Shown piece after piece: positions 24,954-35,062 of a stretch of DNA of 64,000 bases (positions are counted from its first letter, which is position 1; each line of letters opens with the position of its first letter). Origin of the DNA: Ruegeria halocynthiae (GTDB lineage Bacteria; Pseudomonadota; Alphaproteobacteria; Rhodobacterales; Rhodobacteraceae); contig NZ_JQEZ01000002.1 in assembly GCF_000743705.1 (NCBI RefSeq), positions 413,250-477,249 on the forward strand. The letters run 5' to 3'. The notes below the pieces were generated by a model. That model was not told the origin of the DNA and ran no database searches. It saw nothing but the letters and a program-made list of their open reading frames with translations. The position numbers were made by a program, and so were the translations under genes.

Positions 24954-25829
24954 ATGCGTGCATTATTTGGACTTGTCCTGATTATTGGTGTCGCTCTGGC
25001 CGGTGGCGCCGTCTATTTGGCGCAGGACTATATCAAGCAAACTCAGGCACAACTCGCGCTGGAAAAGCAGGCCGCACAAGACGCGCTCGCAAACATGAAG
25101 ACGATTCCGACTGTGGAAGTACTGGTCATAAACCGGGGTCTGAAATACGGAGAGCGCCTGACTACTGAAGATGTCCGAATCGTGAACTGGCCCGAAGATG
25201 CGATCCCAGAAGGCACATTTCACGACATGGCCGTATTGTTCCCTGAAGGGGCCAAGGGTGATCGCTATGCGCTGAGGGCGATGGAAAAGGACGAAGCGCT
25301 CCTGGCCGTAAAAGTCACCGAGCCCGGTAAGTCTGCTGGATTGACCTCGCGGATCGAAAAAGGCAAACGCGCATTCGCCATCAGTGTCGACGTTGCCTCG
25401 GGTGTTTCGGGTTTTCTGCGTCCTAATGACAAGGTCGACGTCTACTGGACAGGCGCACATGGAGCAGGGCTGGATGGAGGTAGACGCGAAATCACCCGCC
25501 TGATTCAAACCAATATTGAACTGATTGCAGTGGACCAAACCGCAGGATCGGATTTGACCGGCACAACGATCGCTCGCACCGTAACAGTTGCTGCGACCCC
25601 AGAACAAATCGCGGCTCTGGCCCAGGCCCAGAACACCGGGCGCCTGTCACTGGCGCTGGTTGGGGTACAAGACGACACCGTCGCCAGTGCCATCGAAGTG
25701 GATCAGAGAAAGCTACTGGGAATCGAAGAGGCCGCCCCTGCTCCCGTTAAGGCCCAAGAAGAGGTTTGCACAGTAAACACGCGGCGTGGCGCAGAGATCG
25801 TCAAAACCGTCATTCCCTGCACAAACTGA
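24954..25829 (+). CDS. cpaB: Flp pilus assembly protein CpaB/RcpC
   Basis: Periplasmic, inner-membrane-anchored tad protein. The 291-residue product has one N-terminal membrane segment (LFGLVLIIGVALAGGAVYL), a SAF domain (about residues 50-115: VLVINRGLKYGERLTTEDVRIVNWP) and the CpaB core with AISVDVASGVSGFLRPNDKVDVYWT. Family members are thought to stabilise or position the secretin. GAGGGGACACGA precedes the ATG. A strong hairpin separates it from the secretin gene. Confidence 0.93.
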   Translation: MRALFGLVLIIGVALAGGAVYLAQDYIKQTQAQLALEKQAAQDALANMKTIPTVEVLVINRGLKYGERLTTEDVRIVNWPEDAIPEGTFHDMAVLFPEGAKGDRYALRAMEKDEALLAVKVTEPGKSAGLTSRIEKGKRAFAISVDVASGVSGFLRPNDKVDVYWTGAHGAGLDGGRREITRLIQTNIELIAVDQTAGSDLTGTTIARTVTVAATPEQIAALAQAQNTGRLSLALVGVQDDTVASAIEVDQRKLLGIEEAAPAPVKAQEEVCTVNTRRGAEIVKTVIPCTN

Positions 25830-25850
25830 CGTCAAATCAGAGATTTACGG

Positions 25851-25888
25851 ACACAAGCCGCGCCAATAGCGCGGCTTGTGTCGTTATG
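25851..25888 (+). terminator. Strong hairpin between cpaB and cpaC
   Basis: ACACAAGCCGCGC (25851-25863) and GCGCGGCTTGTGT (25869-25881) form a perfect 13-bp stem with a 5-nt loop, followed by a modest T content. It is the strongest stem in the locus and should limit read-through into cpaC. Confidence 0.75.
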
Positions 25889-25933
25889 TATGTTGCGCAT
25901 TGTCCACATAAGGAAGTTTCCAGAAACCATTGA

Positions 25934-25945
25934 TTATTGCAATAA
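25934..25945. promoter_or_regulatory. Palindrome upstream of cpaC
   Basis: TTATTGCAATAA is a perfect 12-bp palindrome 75 bp ahead of the cpaC start. A TTGACA box (about 25969) lies nearby, so this gap likely carries a promoter for the machine genes with this as an operator. Confidence 0.35.
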
Positions 25946-26020
25946 ATTCCCAATTCGCGCAGTGTCATTTGACATAAGGCATTAGACCTAAAACGAGGCG
26001 TGATCGGAGAGGCAGGTCAC

Positions 26021-27427
26021 ATGACAGTACGTTCTTGGATCAGCGCAACCCTTTTGGGGTTAGCGCTTGTAATTAGTCCGGTTGGCGATGCCGCCTGGGC
26101 TGAAACTTTACGCGTGATACAGAATGGCACGGCGGAAACGCTTGATGTCCCGATGAACCGCGCAATTGTGGTAGAAAGTGAAGAGCCGTTTGCAGAGCTC
26201 AGCATTGCTAATGCTGGTATCGCTGACATTTCGTCGCTTTCAGACCGCACAATCTATGTGTTGGGTAAGGCACCGGGCCTGACAACGCTGACCCTGTTTG
26301 ACGGAGCGGGCAACCTGCTTGCAAACGTTCGGGTTCGCGTTTCCCCGGACGTTTCTGAATTTAAGGAGCGGCTAAGGCAGATTCTGCCGACCGAAGCCAT
26401 CGAAGTGCGCACTGCCAATGACGGTATCGTTCTTTCGGGCACGGTTTCCAGCGCGGCAAAACTGGCGCGTGCTTTAGAGCTCGCCGAGCGTTATGCGCCC
26501 GAGCGTGTCTCGAATCTGATGTCGGTTGGCGGCGTACAGCAAGTGATGCTGAAAGTCCGTTTTGCGGAAATGAATCGTACGGTCGCCAAGAGTCTGACTG
26601 CATCGCTGGGCTTTGGTGGCAGTGATGTAACCGGCGGTTTTAACACTCTGAACAACGCTGGTGCTTTGGCGAATGCGCTGAACAACAATATCCCCGCGGT
26701 TCAGACCAACACAGGCGCAATCCTGTTTGGCTTTGGCGCGGGCTCCACGCAGGTACGCTTGCTGCTGGAAGCACTTGAAAGCAAAGGACTTGCCCGCAGT
26801 CTGGCGGAACCCAATCTGTCTGCCCTATCGGGTCAGGAAGCAGAATTCCTGGCAGGTGGCCAGGTTCCGATTCCGGTTCCTGCGGACGACGGCAACATTG
26901 CAATTGAATATCGGAACTTTGGTGTACAGGTTTTCTTTACCCCCCGTGTGGTGGATGGTGATTTGATTAACCTCGAGTTGGGAACATCGGTCTCAACCAT
27001 TGACCCGAACTCCAACTTCTCAATTGCTGGCAACAATGTGCCGACGTTCATCACGCGTCAGACGAAGACAACGATTGAATTGCGGGACGGAGAGAGCTTT
27101 GCGATTGCAGGCTTGATTCAGGACAACTTCACGGACCTGAATAACCAAATCCCATGGATCGGCGACGTTCCCGTGCTGGGTGCTTTGTTCCGCAGCGCCG
27201 AATATCAGCGCCAGCAAACTGAACTGGTCGTCATCATCACCGCACATCTGGTTTCGCCCACGCGTGGTGAAGCTCTGGCCCTGCCGACGGATCGAGTTAA
27301 ACCGCCCAGCGAATTTGACTTGTTTGTGAACGGCAAGACAGTTCGTACTGAACGTTTGGGTGCCGGTGGCGCGTCCGAAGTCGCCAAACAAGACTTTGGC
27401 AGCTCGTACGGCTACATCCTGGAATGA
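26021..27427 (+). CDS. cpaC: Secretin CpaC/RcpA (tad outer-membrane channel)
   Basis: Forms the outer-membrane ring through which the pilus leaves. The 468-residue precursor has a signal peptide (ending about DAAWAE), a pilus/BON-type N-terminal region (about residues 30-170) and the C-terminal secretin domain with the VQQVMLKVRFAEMNR block and FITRQTKTTIELRDGESFAIAGL near the end. The ATG at 26021 is preferred because GGAGAGGCAGG precedes it. The next gene's open frame overlaps its stop region. Confidence 0.94.
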   Translation: MTVRSWISATLLGLALVISPVGDAAWAETLRVIQNGTAETLDVPMNRAIVVESEEPFAELSIANAGIADISSLSDRTIYVLGKAPGLTTLTLFDGAGNLLANVRVRVSPDVSEFKERLRQILPTEAIEVRTANDGIVLSGTVSSAAKLARALELAERYAPERVSNLMSVGGVQQVMLKVRFAEMNRTVAKSLTASLGFGGSDVTGGFNTLNNAGALANALNNNIPAVQTNTGAILFGFGAGSTQVRLLLEALESKGLARSLAEPNLSALSGQEAEFLAGGQVPIPVPADDGNIAIEYRNFGVQVFFTPRVVDGDLINLELGTSVSTIDPNSNFSIAGNNVPTFITRQTKTTIELRDGESFAIAGLIQDNFTDLNNQIPWIGDVPVLGALFRSAEYQRQQTELVVIITAHLVSPTRGEALALPTDRVKPPSEFDLFVNGKTVRTERLGAGGASEVAKQDFGSSYGYILE

Positions 27428-27444
27428 ATGGGAGGATAGGACCA

Positions 27445-28068
27445 ATGCAGAAGTGGATCATCACACTGGGTCTTTCGGTCGCTGTCGCCGCATGTACGCG
27501 TGAGGCCGGGTACGAAGCTGACACAGGCACCTTCGGGAACGCAACCCTGAACAACATCCAGGTCATGAATGGTGAATTGACCTATGCCCAGATACTGGGG
27601 CAGCGGTTCGCGGCAGAAGTGCCGACGCAGATCAACTTTGCCTTCGACAGCGCAAAGCTGGACGCTACGGCACAGAACATTCTGTTGCGTCAGGCGGTCT
27701 GGATCAAACAGTTCCCCGAAGCGCGATTCCGCGTTTTCGGCCATACGGATGCTGTCGGTTCTCAAAGCTATAACCAAGCACTTGGCCAACGGCGCGCCAA
27801 TGCCGCCGTTGCGTTTTTGACCCAGCAGGGGATCTCGCGGTCGCGGTTGGAAGCGGTTGTTTCCTTCGGCAAAACGCGGCCGTTGATCGACACCGCGACC
27901 CGAGATCGACGCAATCGCCGCACCGTGACCGAAGTGTCCGGCTTTGTGGATCGCAATCCGCTGGTGCTGGATGGCAAATACGCCCAGATCATCTACCGTG
28001 AATACGTCGAGAGCGCTACGAGAGAAAGCTACATTCAGCGTGAAGATAGTCCCTCTGGTGAAGAATAA
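27445..28068 (+). CDS. OmpA-family lipoprotein of the tad locus
   Basis: A 207-residue lipoprotein with a lipobox VAVAACT at about residues 12-18, then an OmpA C-terminal domain (about 60-165: INFAFDSAKLDATA, FGHTDAVGSQSYNQALGQRRAN, DRRNRRTVTE). The Asp of FGHTD and Arg in NRRT that hold peptidoglycan are intact. It sits where CpaD is found in Caulobacter-type tad loci, so it may link the secretin to the cell wall. GGAGGATAGG precedes the ATG. It is not CpaD itself by sequence. Confidence 0.88.
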   Translation: MQKWIITLGLSVAVAACTREAGYEADTGTFGNATLNNIQVMNGELTYAQILGQRFAAEVPTQINFAFDSAKLDATAQNILLRQAVWIKQFPEARFRVFGHTDAVGSQSYNQALGQRRANAAVAFLTQQGISRSRLEAVVSFGKTRPLIDTATRDRRNRRTVTEVSGFVDRNPLVLDGKYAQIIYREYVESATRESYIQREDSPSGEE

Positions 28069-28076
28069 TCCCTAAG

Positions 28077-28101
28077 AAATGGGCGGCATCGTCGCCCATT
28101 T
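28077..28101 (+). terminator. Hairpin after the OmpA-type gene
   Basis: AAATGGGCG (28077-28085) and CGCCCATTT (28093-28101) form a perfect 9-bp stem with a 7-nt loop in the 197-bp gap ahead of cpaE. There is no long T run, so it may only partly stop transcription. The rest of the gap may hold a promoter for cpaE. Confidence 0.5.
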
Positions 28102-28265
28102 CCCTACAATTGGTTCTTTTGCGTCAAAATCTTGCCTAAGTTCCAAGCCACATTTTCAACAATTGGGTGACCCGCGGGTAATATTAGCCGCAACAGGGCA
28201 ACAACAAGCCAGATCGAACTTTCGGGTTCGGTGGGTTTGGGGCCCTCACGACAAGGATTGTGTGA

Positions 28266-29498
28266 ATGACTAGCGCTACGCCACAAGACAATAATACTGA
28301 TATCCTGGCCTGCACGATCAGTCGCGATGTTCAGAATTTCGATCTGTTGATCGAAGATATGGAAGCCGCACTGGGGGAACGTTGGGGCGACCTGGGATTC
28401 GCCGAAGCGCTTGCTTTCTTTAACCAACCCGAGGCCAACTCTCTGAACTTCGTAGCGCTGGCGATCGATGGCGAAGACGAAGATAACCTGACCCTGATGG
28501 GTGAAATCATCGCACAGGCCAAGGACAAGAATATTAAGGTTGTGTTGATCGCCGAAGATGTCACACCGGCCTCTCTTCATCAACTGCTTCGCAAGGGCGC
28601 GGACGAATTTGTTCCCTACCCTCTTCCAGAAGGGGAATTGCAGGAAGCGATCGAACGCATGAACAAGCCCGATCCGGTGGTTGTTGCGCAGGCTGCCGCG
28701 CCACTGGCGCAGGGCGAATCGAAGGAAGGGGCGCTGTTCGTCACGCACGGTCTGGCCGGAGGCGTAGGTTCAACCACTCTGGCGGTTAATCTGGCCTGGG
28801 AGCTTGCCACCGTTTCCGCCAAAGAGACCCCATCCGTCTGTCTTATCGATCTGGATCTGCAGTTCGGTACAGTTTCAACATATCTGGATCTTCCCCGCCG
28901 CGAGACAGTGTTTGAGATGTTGTCAGATACAGATTCCATGGACGACGATGTATTCGCGCAGGCGCTTCAAACCTTCGAGGAAAAGCTGCATGTGCTGACC
29001 GCGCCTTCTGATATGGTGCCGCTGGACCTGATCACCCCACAAGACATCGAGCGTGTGATTAACACGGCACGCCGTCAATTCGACTATGTGATCGTGGATA
29101 TGCCCACCACATTGGTTCTCTGGTCCGAGACTATTCTGCAAGCCGCGCATGTGTATTTTGCACTGCTAGAGCTGGATATGCGATCTGCCCAGAACGCCCT
29201 GCGTTTGAAACGCGCACTCCAGGCGGAAGAATTGCCATTTAACAAACTGCGTTTCGCGCTTAATCGTGCGCCGAAGTTTACGGATCTGAATGGTAAAAGC
29301 AGGGTCAAGCGCATGGGCGAAAGCCTAGGCATTTCAATTGACCTGCATTTGCCCGATGGCGGCAAGCCAGTCATGCAAAGTGGAGATCACGGTCTGCCAC
29401 TGGCCACTTCGGCAGCCAAGAACCCGCTGCGCAGGGAAATCGCGAAACTTGCGAAGTCGTTGCACAGTCTTGGCAGCAGCGACGCAGAAGCCGCGTAA
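28266..29498 (+). CDS. cpaE: Pilus assembly ATPase-like protein CpaE/TadZ
   Basis: ParA/MinD-superfamily protein that places the tad machine at the cell pole. The 410-residue product has a receiver-like N-terminal domain (about residues 12-140, with VVLIAEDVTP) and a C-terminal MinD-like domain. The P-loop reads LAGGVGSTTLAVNLA (about residues 161-175); both the signature lysine and the catalytic lysine of KGGxGKT are missing, a degeneracy known in TadZ. The IDLDLQFG and YVIVDMPTTLV segments match Walker A' and Walker B. The start follows a gap holding a hairpin; cpaF lies 24 bp downstream. Confidence 0.92.
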   Translation: MTSATPQDNNTDILACTISRDVQNFDLLIEDMEAALGERWGDLGFAEALAFFNQPEANSLNFVALAIDGEDEDNLTLMGEIIAQAKDKNIKVVLIAEDVTPASLHQLLRKGADEFVPYPLPEGELQEAIERMNKPDPVVVAQAAAPLAQGESKEGALFVTHGLAGGVGSTTLAVNLAWELATVSAKETPSVCLIDLDLQFGTVSTYLDLPRRETVFEMLSDTDSMDDDVFAQALQTFEEKLHVLTAPSDMVPLDLITPQDIERVINTARRQFDYVIVDMPTTLVLWSETILQAAHVYFALLELDMRSAQNALRLKRALQAEELPFNKLRFALNRAPKFTDLNGKSRVKRMGESLGISIDLHLPDGGKPVMQSGDHGLPLATSAAKNPLRREIAKLAKSLHSLGSSDAEAA

Positions 29499-29522
29499 AA
29501 CAATCCCAGAGGGAGAGCCGCC

Positions 29523-30962
<1,440 letters not shown>

Positions 30963-30973
30963 GAGATCCTGAG

Positions 30974-31942
30974 ATGCAACTGCCTGTTGAGGCGCTTATT
31001 TATGTCGTGATCTTCGTTGGGGTGCTTCTCTTGGTTGAGGGCATCTATCTGGTTGCCTTCGGGAAATCCATCAGCCTCAACAGTCGGGTCAATCGCCGCC
31101 TCGAAATGCTCGACAAAGGTGTTGGGCGCGAGCAGGTATTGGAGCAGCTGCGCAAGGAAATGCAGCAGCACATGAAGACGCAAAGCATCCCGCTTTACTC
31201 TTTGCTGGCCGACAAGGCGCAGAAGGCCGCAATTGCCTTCAGCCCCCGACAGTTGATCATGATCATGGCGCTGGTGTCCGGCTTTGCCTTTGTGGGCCTG
31301 AGCATTGGCACCGCAACGGATACTCTTCTGAGAGTTGCCCTATCGGTCGGGATTGGCATTGGCGGCGTCTACGCCTGGGTAAACCACAAGGCCCAAAAGC
31401 GGATGGGCATGTTGGAAGAACAATTGCCTGACGCCGTGGAGCTGATGGTGCGCTCCCTGCGCGTCGGAAACCCTTTTATCTCGACGATCCAGGTTGTTGC
31501 GAACGAAGTGCAAGATCCGCTTGCGACCGAATTCGGTGTCATCGCCGACGAATGCGCCTATGGCCGCGACATAAGCGAAGCATTGAAAGACCTGGCAGAG
31601 CGGTTGGACATGCAAGACCTTCGGTTCCTGTCCGTCGCGGTTGGTATCCAGCAACAGTCCGGCGGTAACCTCGCCGAGATCCTGGCCGGTCTGGCCAAGG
31701 TGATCCGCGCGCGCTTTCGCCTGTTTCGCAGGGTTAAGGCCATCACCGCAGAGGCGAAGTGGTCAGGCAAGTTCCTGTCTGGTTTCCCATTGGCCTGCCT
31801 TCTGTTCATCATGATAAAAGATCCCGGGTATTATGATGAAGTTATTGATCATCCTTGGTTCATTCCGGCGTGTTTCTTTGTCGGTATCATGCTGACGCTG
31901 AACCTGATCGTCATGCGTATTCTTACCAACATCAAGGTCTGA
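30974..31942 (+). CDS. tadB: Inner-membrane platform protein TadB
   Basis: A 322-residue GspF-family protein that forms the inner-membrane platform with TadC. One N-terminal membrane segment, two further ones around residues 90-130, the cytosolic T2SF domain (LPDAVELMVRSLRVGNPF to FRLFRRVKAITAEAKWSG) and two C-terminal segments are visible. A modest GAGATCCTGAG box precedes the ATG. It is translated together with tadC, 10 bp downstream. Confidence 0.93.
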   Translation: MQLPVEALIYVVIFVGVLLLVEGIYLVAFGKSISLNSRVNRRLEMLDKGVGREQVLEQLRKEMQQHMKTQSIPLYSLLADKAQKAAIAFSPRQLIMIMALVSGFAFVGLSIGTATDTLLRVALSVGIGIGGVYAWVNHKAQKRMGMLEEQLPDAVELMVRSLRVGNPFISTIQVVANEVQDPLATEFGVIADECAYGRDISEALKDLAERLDMQDLRFLSVAVGIQQQSGGNLAEILAGLAKVIRARFRLFRRVKAITAEAKWSGKFLSGFPLACLLFIMIKDPGYYDEVIDHPWFIPACFFVGIMLTLNLIVMRILTNIKV

Positions 31943-31952
31943 GGGCATCGCT

Positions 31953-32927
31953 ATGGAATTCCTGACCCAAATCAATAACCTGCTCAAAGAGCATCTAGGC
32001 GAACTCGGGCCGATTATCGTTGTTGGCGTGCTGGGGCTTTTACTGATCCTTGTCACTGTCGTGCTGATGGTGAATCAGCCAGAGGACCCTCTGAAGAAAC
32101 TGCAGCGTTCAACCGCCAAACCCACGTCGGACAAGAAGTCTAAGAAAGATAAGCTTCGCAACGCTAGTCGAAATGAACAGCTTGAGAAATTTTCCACCTT
32201 CCTTGAGCCTCAGAACGAAGAAGAATTGTCGGCCATTCAGCTTAAGCTGCGTCAAGCCGGGTACCATTCCAAGGATGCCGTCAGGTTCTTCCACTTTGCA
32301 CAGTTTGCCTTGGGAATCATTGGTATCCTGATCGGCGTTATGTTGGTGACAGTGCTTTCGGGAGAACAGGAATTCACAGGCTCGCAAATCGCAATCCGCG
32401 TCCTTGTTCCTGCCACTGCGGGTTACTTCTTGCCGCGCTACTGGATCACCAGACGCGTCGATGAAAGAAAAGAAGCTATCGTTTCGGGCTTTCCTGACAC
32501 ATTGGACTTGATGTTGGTCTGCGTCGAGGCGGGTCAATCGCTGGATCAGGCCATCGTCCGGGTTTCGGGCGAAATGAAAGCCTCTTACCCGGATATTGCG
32601 TATGAGTTCGAAGTCGTGGCCCAGGAAATGAAGGCAGGTAAGGACAAAGATACGGTCCTGCGCGACTTTGGTACACGTTGCGGCGTGCAGGATGTCAATT
32701 CCTTCGTGACCGTGATGATCCAATCCGCATCATTCGGGACATCTATTGCCGAGGCCCTTCGGGTTTACGCCGAAGAAATGCGTGACAAACGCGTGATGCG
32801 TGCAGAAGAGGCTGCGAATAAGTTGCCAACAAAAATGACACTTGCCACAATGATGCTGACGGTGCCGCCGTTGCTGGTCATTCTGGTCGGACCTTCGGCT
32901 AAGGGCATCGCGGATTTTGCAGGCTAA
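31953..32927 (+). CDS. tadC: Inner-membrane platform protein TadC
   Basis: A 324-residue GspF-family protein and the second half of the platform. The N-terminal membrane segment (IIVVGVLGLLLILVTVVLM), a lysine-rich stretch (about 55-75), central segments and the T2SF domain (GFPDTLDLMLVCVEAGQSLDQA to VMRAEEAANKLPTKMTLA) are visible. It ends 8 bp before the first TPR lipoprotein gene, which itself carries a strong hairpin at its start. Confidence 0.93.
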   Translation: MEFLTQINNLLKEHLGELGPIIVVGVLGLLLILVTVVLMVNQPEDPLKKLQRSTAKPTSDKKSKKDKLRNASRNEQLEKFSTFLEPQNEEELSAIQLKLRQAGYHSKDAVRFFHFAQFALGIIGILIGVMLVTVLSGEQEFTGSQIAIRVLVPATAGYFLPRYWITRRVDERKEAIVSGFPDTLDLMLVCVEAGQSLDQAIVRVSGEMKASYPDIAYEFEVVAQEMKAGKDKDTVLRDFGTRCGVQDVNSFVTVMIQSASFGTSIAEALRVYAEEMRDKRVMRAEEAANKLPTKMTLATMMLTVPPLLVILVGPSAKGIADFAG

Positions 32928-32934
32928 AAGCTAG

Positions 32935-33516
32935 ATGTTGACAAATTTCAGGTGCATCCATCCCGGGGTACGCCACGTGCTTAAGGCCACTATGGTAATC
33001 GCCATAGTGGCCTCATGCACGGAAACCGGCGGGTCTGATGATTTGACCCCTCCTGGAATAGACCTCCAGGCAGAAGCTGAAAATGCGATAACGGTCGGAA
33101 ACCGTCTGATGGTCGCCGGTGAATACGAGCTGGCACTTAAGTCCTTCTCTCGTGCAGCTTTGGAACAGGGGATGACGACAGAGGTTCTGACCTCGATGGG
33201 AACTGCCAATCTGGGGCTAAGACGCCTTGGGCAAGCTGAAGCCCTGTTGCGCCGTGCAGTGCAAGATGAACCGGATTGGTCCGTTCCGTGGAATAATCTG
33301 GGCGTTCTTCTGGTGGAACAGGGCGAATACCCTGAGGCTGCGCAGGTCTTTCGTCGCGCCTATGCGTTGGATAATGGCGAAAGTGACGCGATTCGTGACA
33401 ATCTTCGGTTAGCACTCGCAAAAATGGAAAATCCTGATAATACTAATCCGGAAAAACAAGAATACACGTTGGAGCAGCTAGGCGACGGGCAATTCAAGCT
33501 GCGCAAGCTCCCGTAA
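32935..33516 (+). CDS. TPR lipoprotein, TadD-like (first copy)
   Basis: A 193-residue lipoprotein with a lipobox ending IVASC (Cys at about residue 28 from this start) and three or so TPR helices (about residues 50-150; GNRLMVAGEYELALKSFSRA, NNLGVLLVEQGEYPEAAQV). Its likely job is as a pilotin for the secretin or a wall-side adaptor. The start is uncertain: ATG at 32935 has no clear ribosome-binding site, a GTG at 32977 and an ATG at 32992 are alternatives, and a 12-bp inverted repeat covers that region. Confidence 0.78.
   Translation: MLTNFRCIHPGVRHVLKATMVIAIVASCTETGGSDDLTPPGIDLQAEAENAITVGNRLMVAGEYELALKSFSRAALEQGMTTEVLTSMGTANLGLRRLGQAEALLRRAVQDEPDWSVPWNNLGVLLVEQGEYPEAAQVFRRAYALDNGESDAIRDNLRLALAKMENPDNTNPEKQEYTLEQLGDGQFKLRKLP
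32984..33013 (+). promoter_or_regulatory. 12-bp inverted repeat inside start of TPR gene
   Basis: AGGCCACTATGG (32984-32995) and CCATAGTGGCCT (33002-33013) are perfect inverted 12-mers with a 6-bp centre. In RNA they form a strong stem over the signal-peptide codons and over the alternative ATG at 32992. Confidence 0.6.
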
Positions 33517-33544
33517 CAGAGGCAAGAGCAGTAAAGGACGCAAA

Positions 33545-34396
33545 ATGCGCCATCCAATCTTGATTCCGTCACTCGTGATGTGCGGGCTGATCCTGTCGGC
33601 CTGTGAGAAAGAAACCGAAGAGGAAAAGGTCGAGCGCACATTTCAGGAGGTAAACGTCATTGACGAAACCAACCTGACCGAAGTTTTGCTGACTGCCGCT
33701 GACCCAAATGAAGCGGTGACCTATTTTAAGGGCGCGGCCGCAAAGAACCCCGGCCGGATTGATCTGCAACGGGGGCTTGCGATTTCCCTGGCACGGGCAA
33801 AACGAACGACCGAAGCAGCCGCCGCATGGAAAAAAGTGACAACCATGAAGGGCGCTCACAACGTCGACAAGGTTGAATATGCCGACGCTTTGGTGCGGTC
33901 CGGCAACTGGACCCAGGCCAAATCCGTTTTGGATTCCGTCCCCCCCACCTATGAGACATTCAAACGCTATCGCTTAGAAGCGGTGGTCGCCGATTCCAGA
34001 AAGGACTGGAAGCGCGCGGATCATTTTTATGAGACCGCGGTTGGCCTAACAACGCGCCCGGGCGGTGTCATGAACAATTGGGGTTACTCCAAGCTGACAC
34101 GCGGTCAATACGACGAGGCCGAGCGCCTGTTCACCGAGGCGATCCGTCAGGACAAATCGCTGTTCACCGCCAAGAACAATCTGGTTTTGGCGCGGGCGGC
34201 ACAGGGGAATTACAACATGCCCGTTGTCCCGATGTCACAGATCGAGCGGGCGATGCTGCTGAATACGATGGGGATTTCCGCAGTTAAGCAAGGCAATGTG
34301 ACAACAGCCAAAAATCTGTTCCGCGAAGCCATTGCAACGCATCCTCAGCACTATGACGAAGCTGTTCGTTCGCTCCGCGCGCTCGAGGAAGCCTGA
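33545..34396 (+). CDS. tadD: TPR lipoprotein TadD
   Basis: A 283-residue lipoprotein of the tad locus. The signal ends in a lipobox ILSACEK (Cys about residue 20). TPR-like helices run from about residue 55 to the end, with NNWGYSKLTRGQYDEAERLFTEAI the clearest repeat. TadD proteins act as secretin pilots or assembly adaptors at the outer membrane. It is followed by the prepilin peptidase gene 3 bp downstream. Confidence 0.85.
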   Translation: MRHPILIPSLVMCGLILSACEKETEEEKVERTFQEVNVIDETNLTEVLLTAADPNEAVTYFKGAAAKNPGRIDLQRGLAISLARAKRTTEAAAAWKKVTTMKGAHNVDKVEYADALVRSGNWTQAKSVLDSVPPTYETFKRYRLEAVVADSRKDWKRADHFYETAVGLTTRPGGVMNNWGYSKLTRGQYDEAERLFTEAIRQDKSLFTAKNNLVLARAAQGNYNMPVVPMSQIERAMLLNTMGISAVKQGNVTTAKNLFREAIATHPQHYDEAVRSLRALEEA

Positions 34397-34399
34397 GGC

Positions 34400-34945
34400 A
34401 TGTACATTCCTGCGGTAGCTGCGGCCTGGTTTTTACCGTTTGTTCTGCCCATCTGCTTTTACGTGGCGTTTACAGACCTGCGGGAAATGCTGATTAAAAA
34501 CCACGCCGTGGTGGCGCTGGCTGTTGTGTTTGCCGTCATTGGGCTGTTTGTTTTGCCGCCATGGTCCATGCAATGGACCGGCGGCGGGATCGGTCCGATT
34601 ACTGTTTCCCTTCCCCCTTATGTCTGGCAGTTGCTGCATATCGCAATCGTTCTTGTTCTGGGATTCCTGTTCAACGCAGCCGGGATCATGGGCGCTGGCG
34701 ATGCCAAGTTTCTGGCGGCCGCGTCAGCGTTTGTTTGGGCCGGGGATTTCATGCTGGTCATAATGATTTTGATGTCGACCACCCTTGCTGGCTTTTTGAC
34801 GCACAGATTGGCCAAACATACCGCGCTGAGCAGTATCGCGCCAAATTGGGAAAGCTGGAACCGCGACAAGCAGTTTCCCATGGGTTTCTCTTTGGGTGCC
34901 AGCTTGGCTATCTATCTGGCTCTGGGCACTGTTTACGGTTCGTAA
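34400..34945 (+). CDS. cpaA: Prepilin peptidase CpaA/TadV
   Basis: A 181-residue membrane aspartic protease that cuts the leader from Flp prepilins. It has about five membrane segments. The two catalytic aspartates lie in TDLREMLIKNH (about residue 28) and in GIMGAGDAKFLAA (the GxGD motif). It lacks the zinc-binding and methylation part of PilD, as is usual for TadV. The substrates are the two Flp pilins 10 kb upstream, whose DW signature differs from the usual EY. Confidence 0.93.
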   Translation: MYIPAVAAAWFLPFVLPICFYVAFTDLREMLIKNHAVVALAVVFAVIGLFVLPPWSMQWTGGGIGPITVSLPPYVWQLLHIAIVLVLGFLFNAAGIMGAGDAKFLAAASAFVWAGDFMLVIMILMSTTLAGFLTHRLAKHTALSSIAPNWESWNRDKQFPMGFSLGASLAIYLALGTVYGS

Positions 34946-35062
34946 ACTATCATTTCTCCGCCGCTTCCCTGCCTTGGTGCTGACACAAAGCCCGGCCAGA
35001 TTTTCCCCATGCAGCCCGGTTCAGGGCTTTTGGCGTGAATACTGGATAGACGGGCAACGCTC

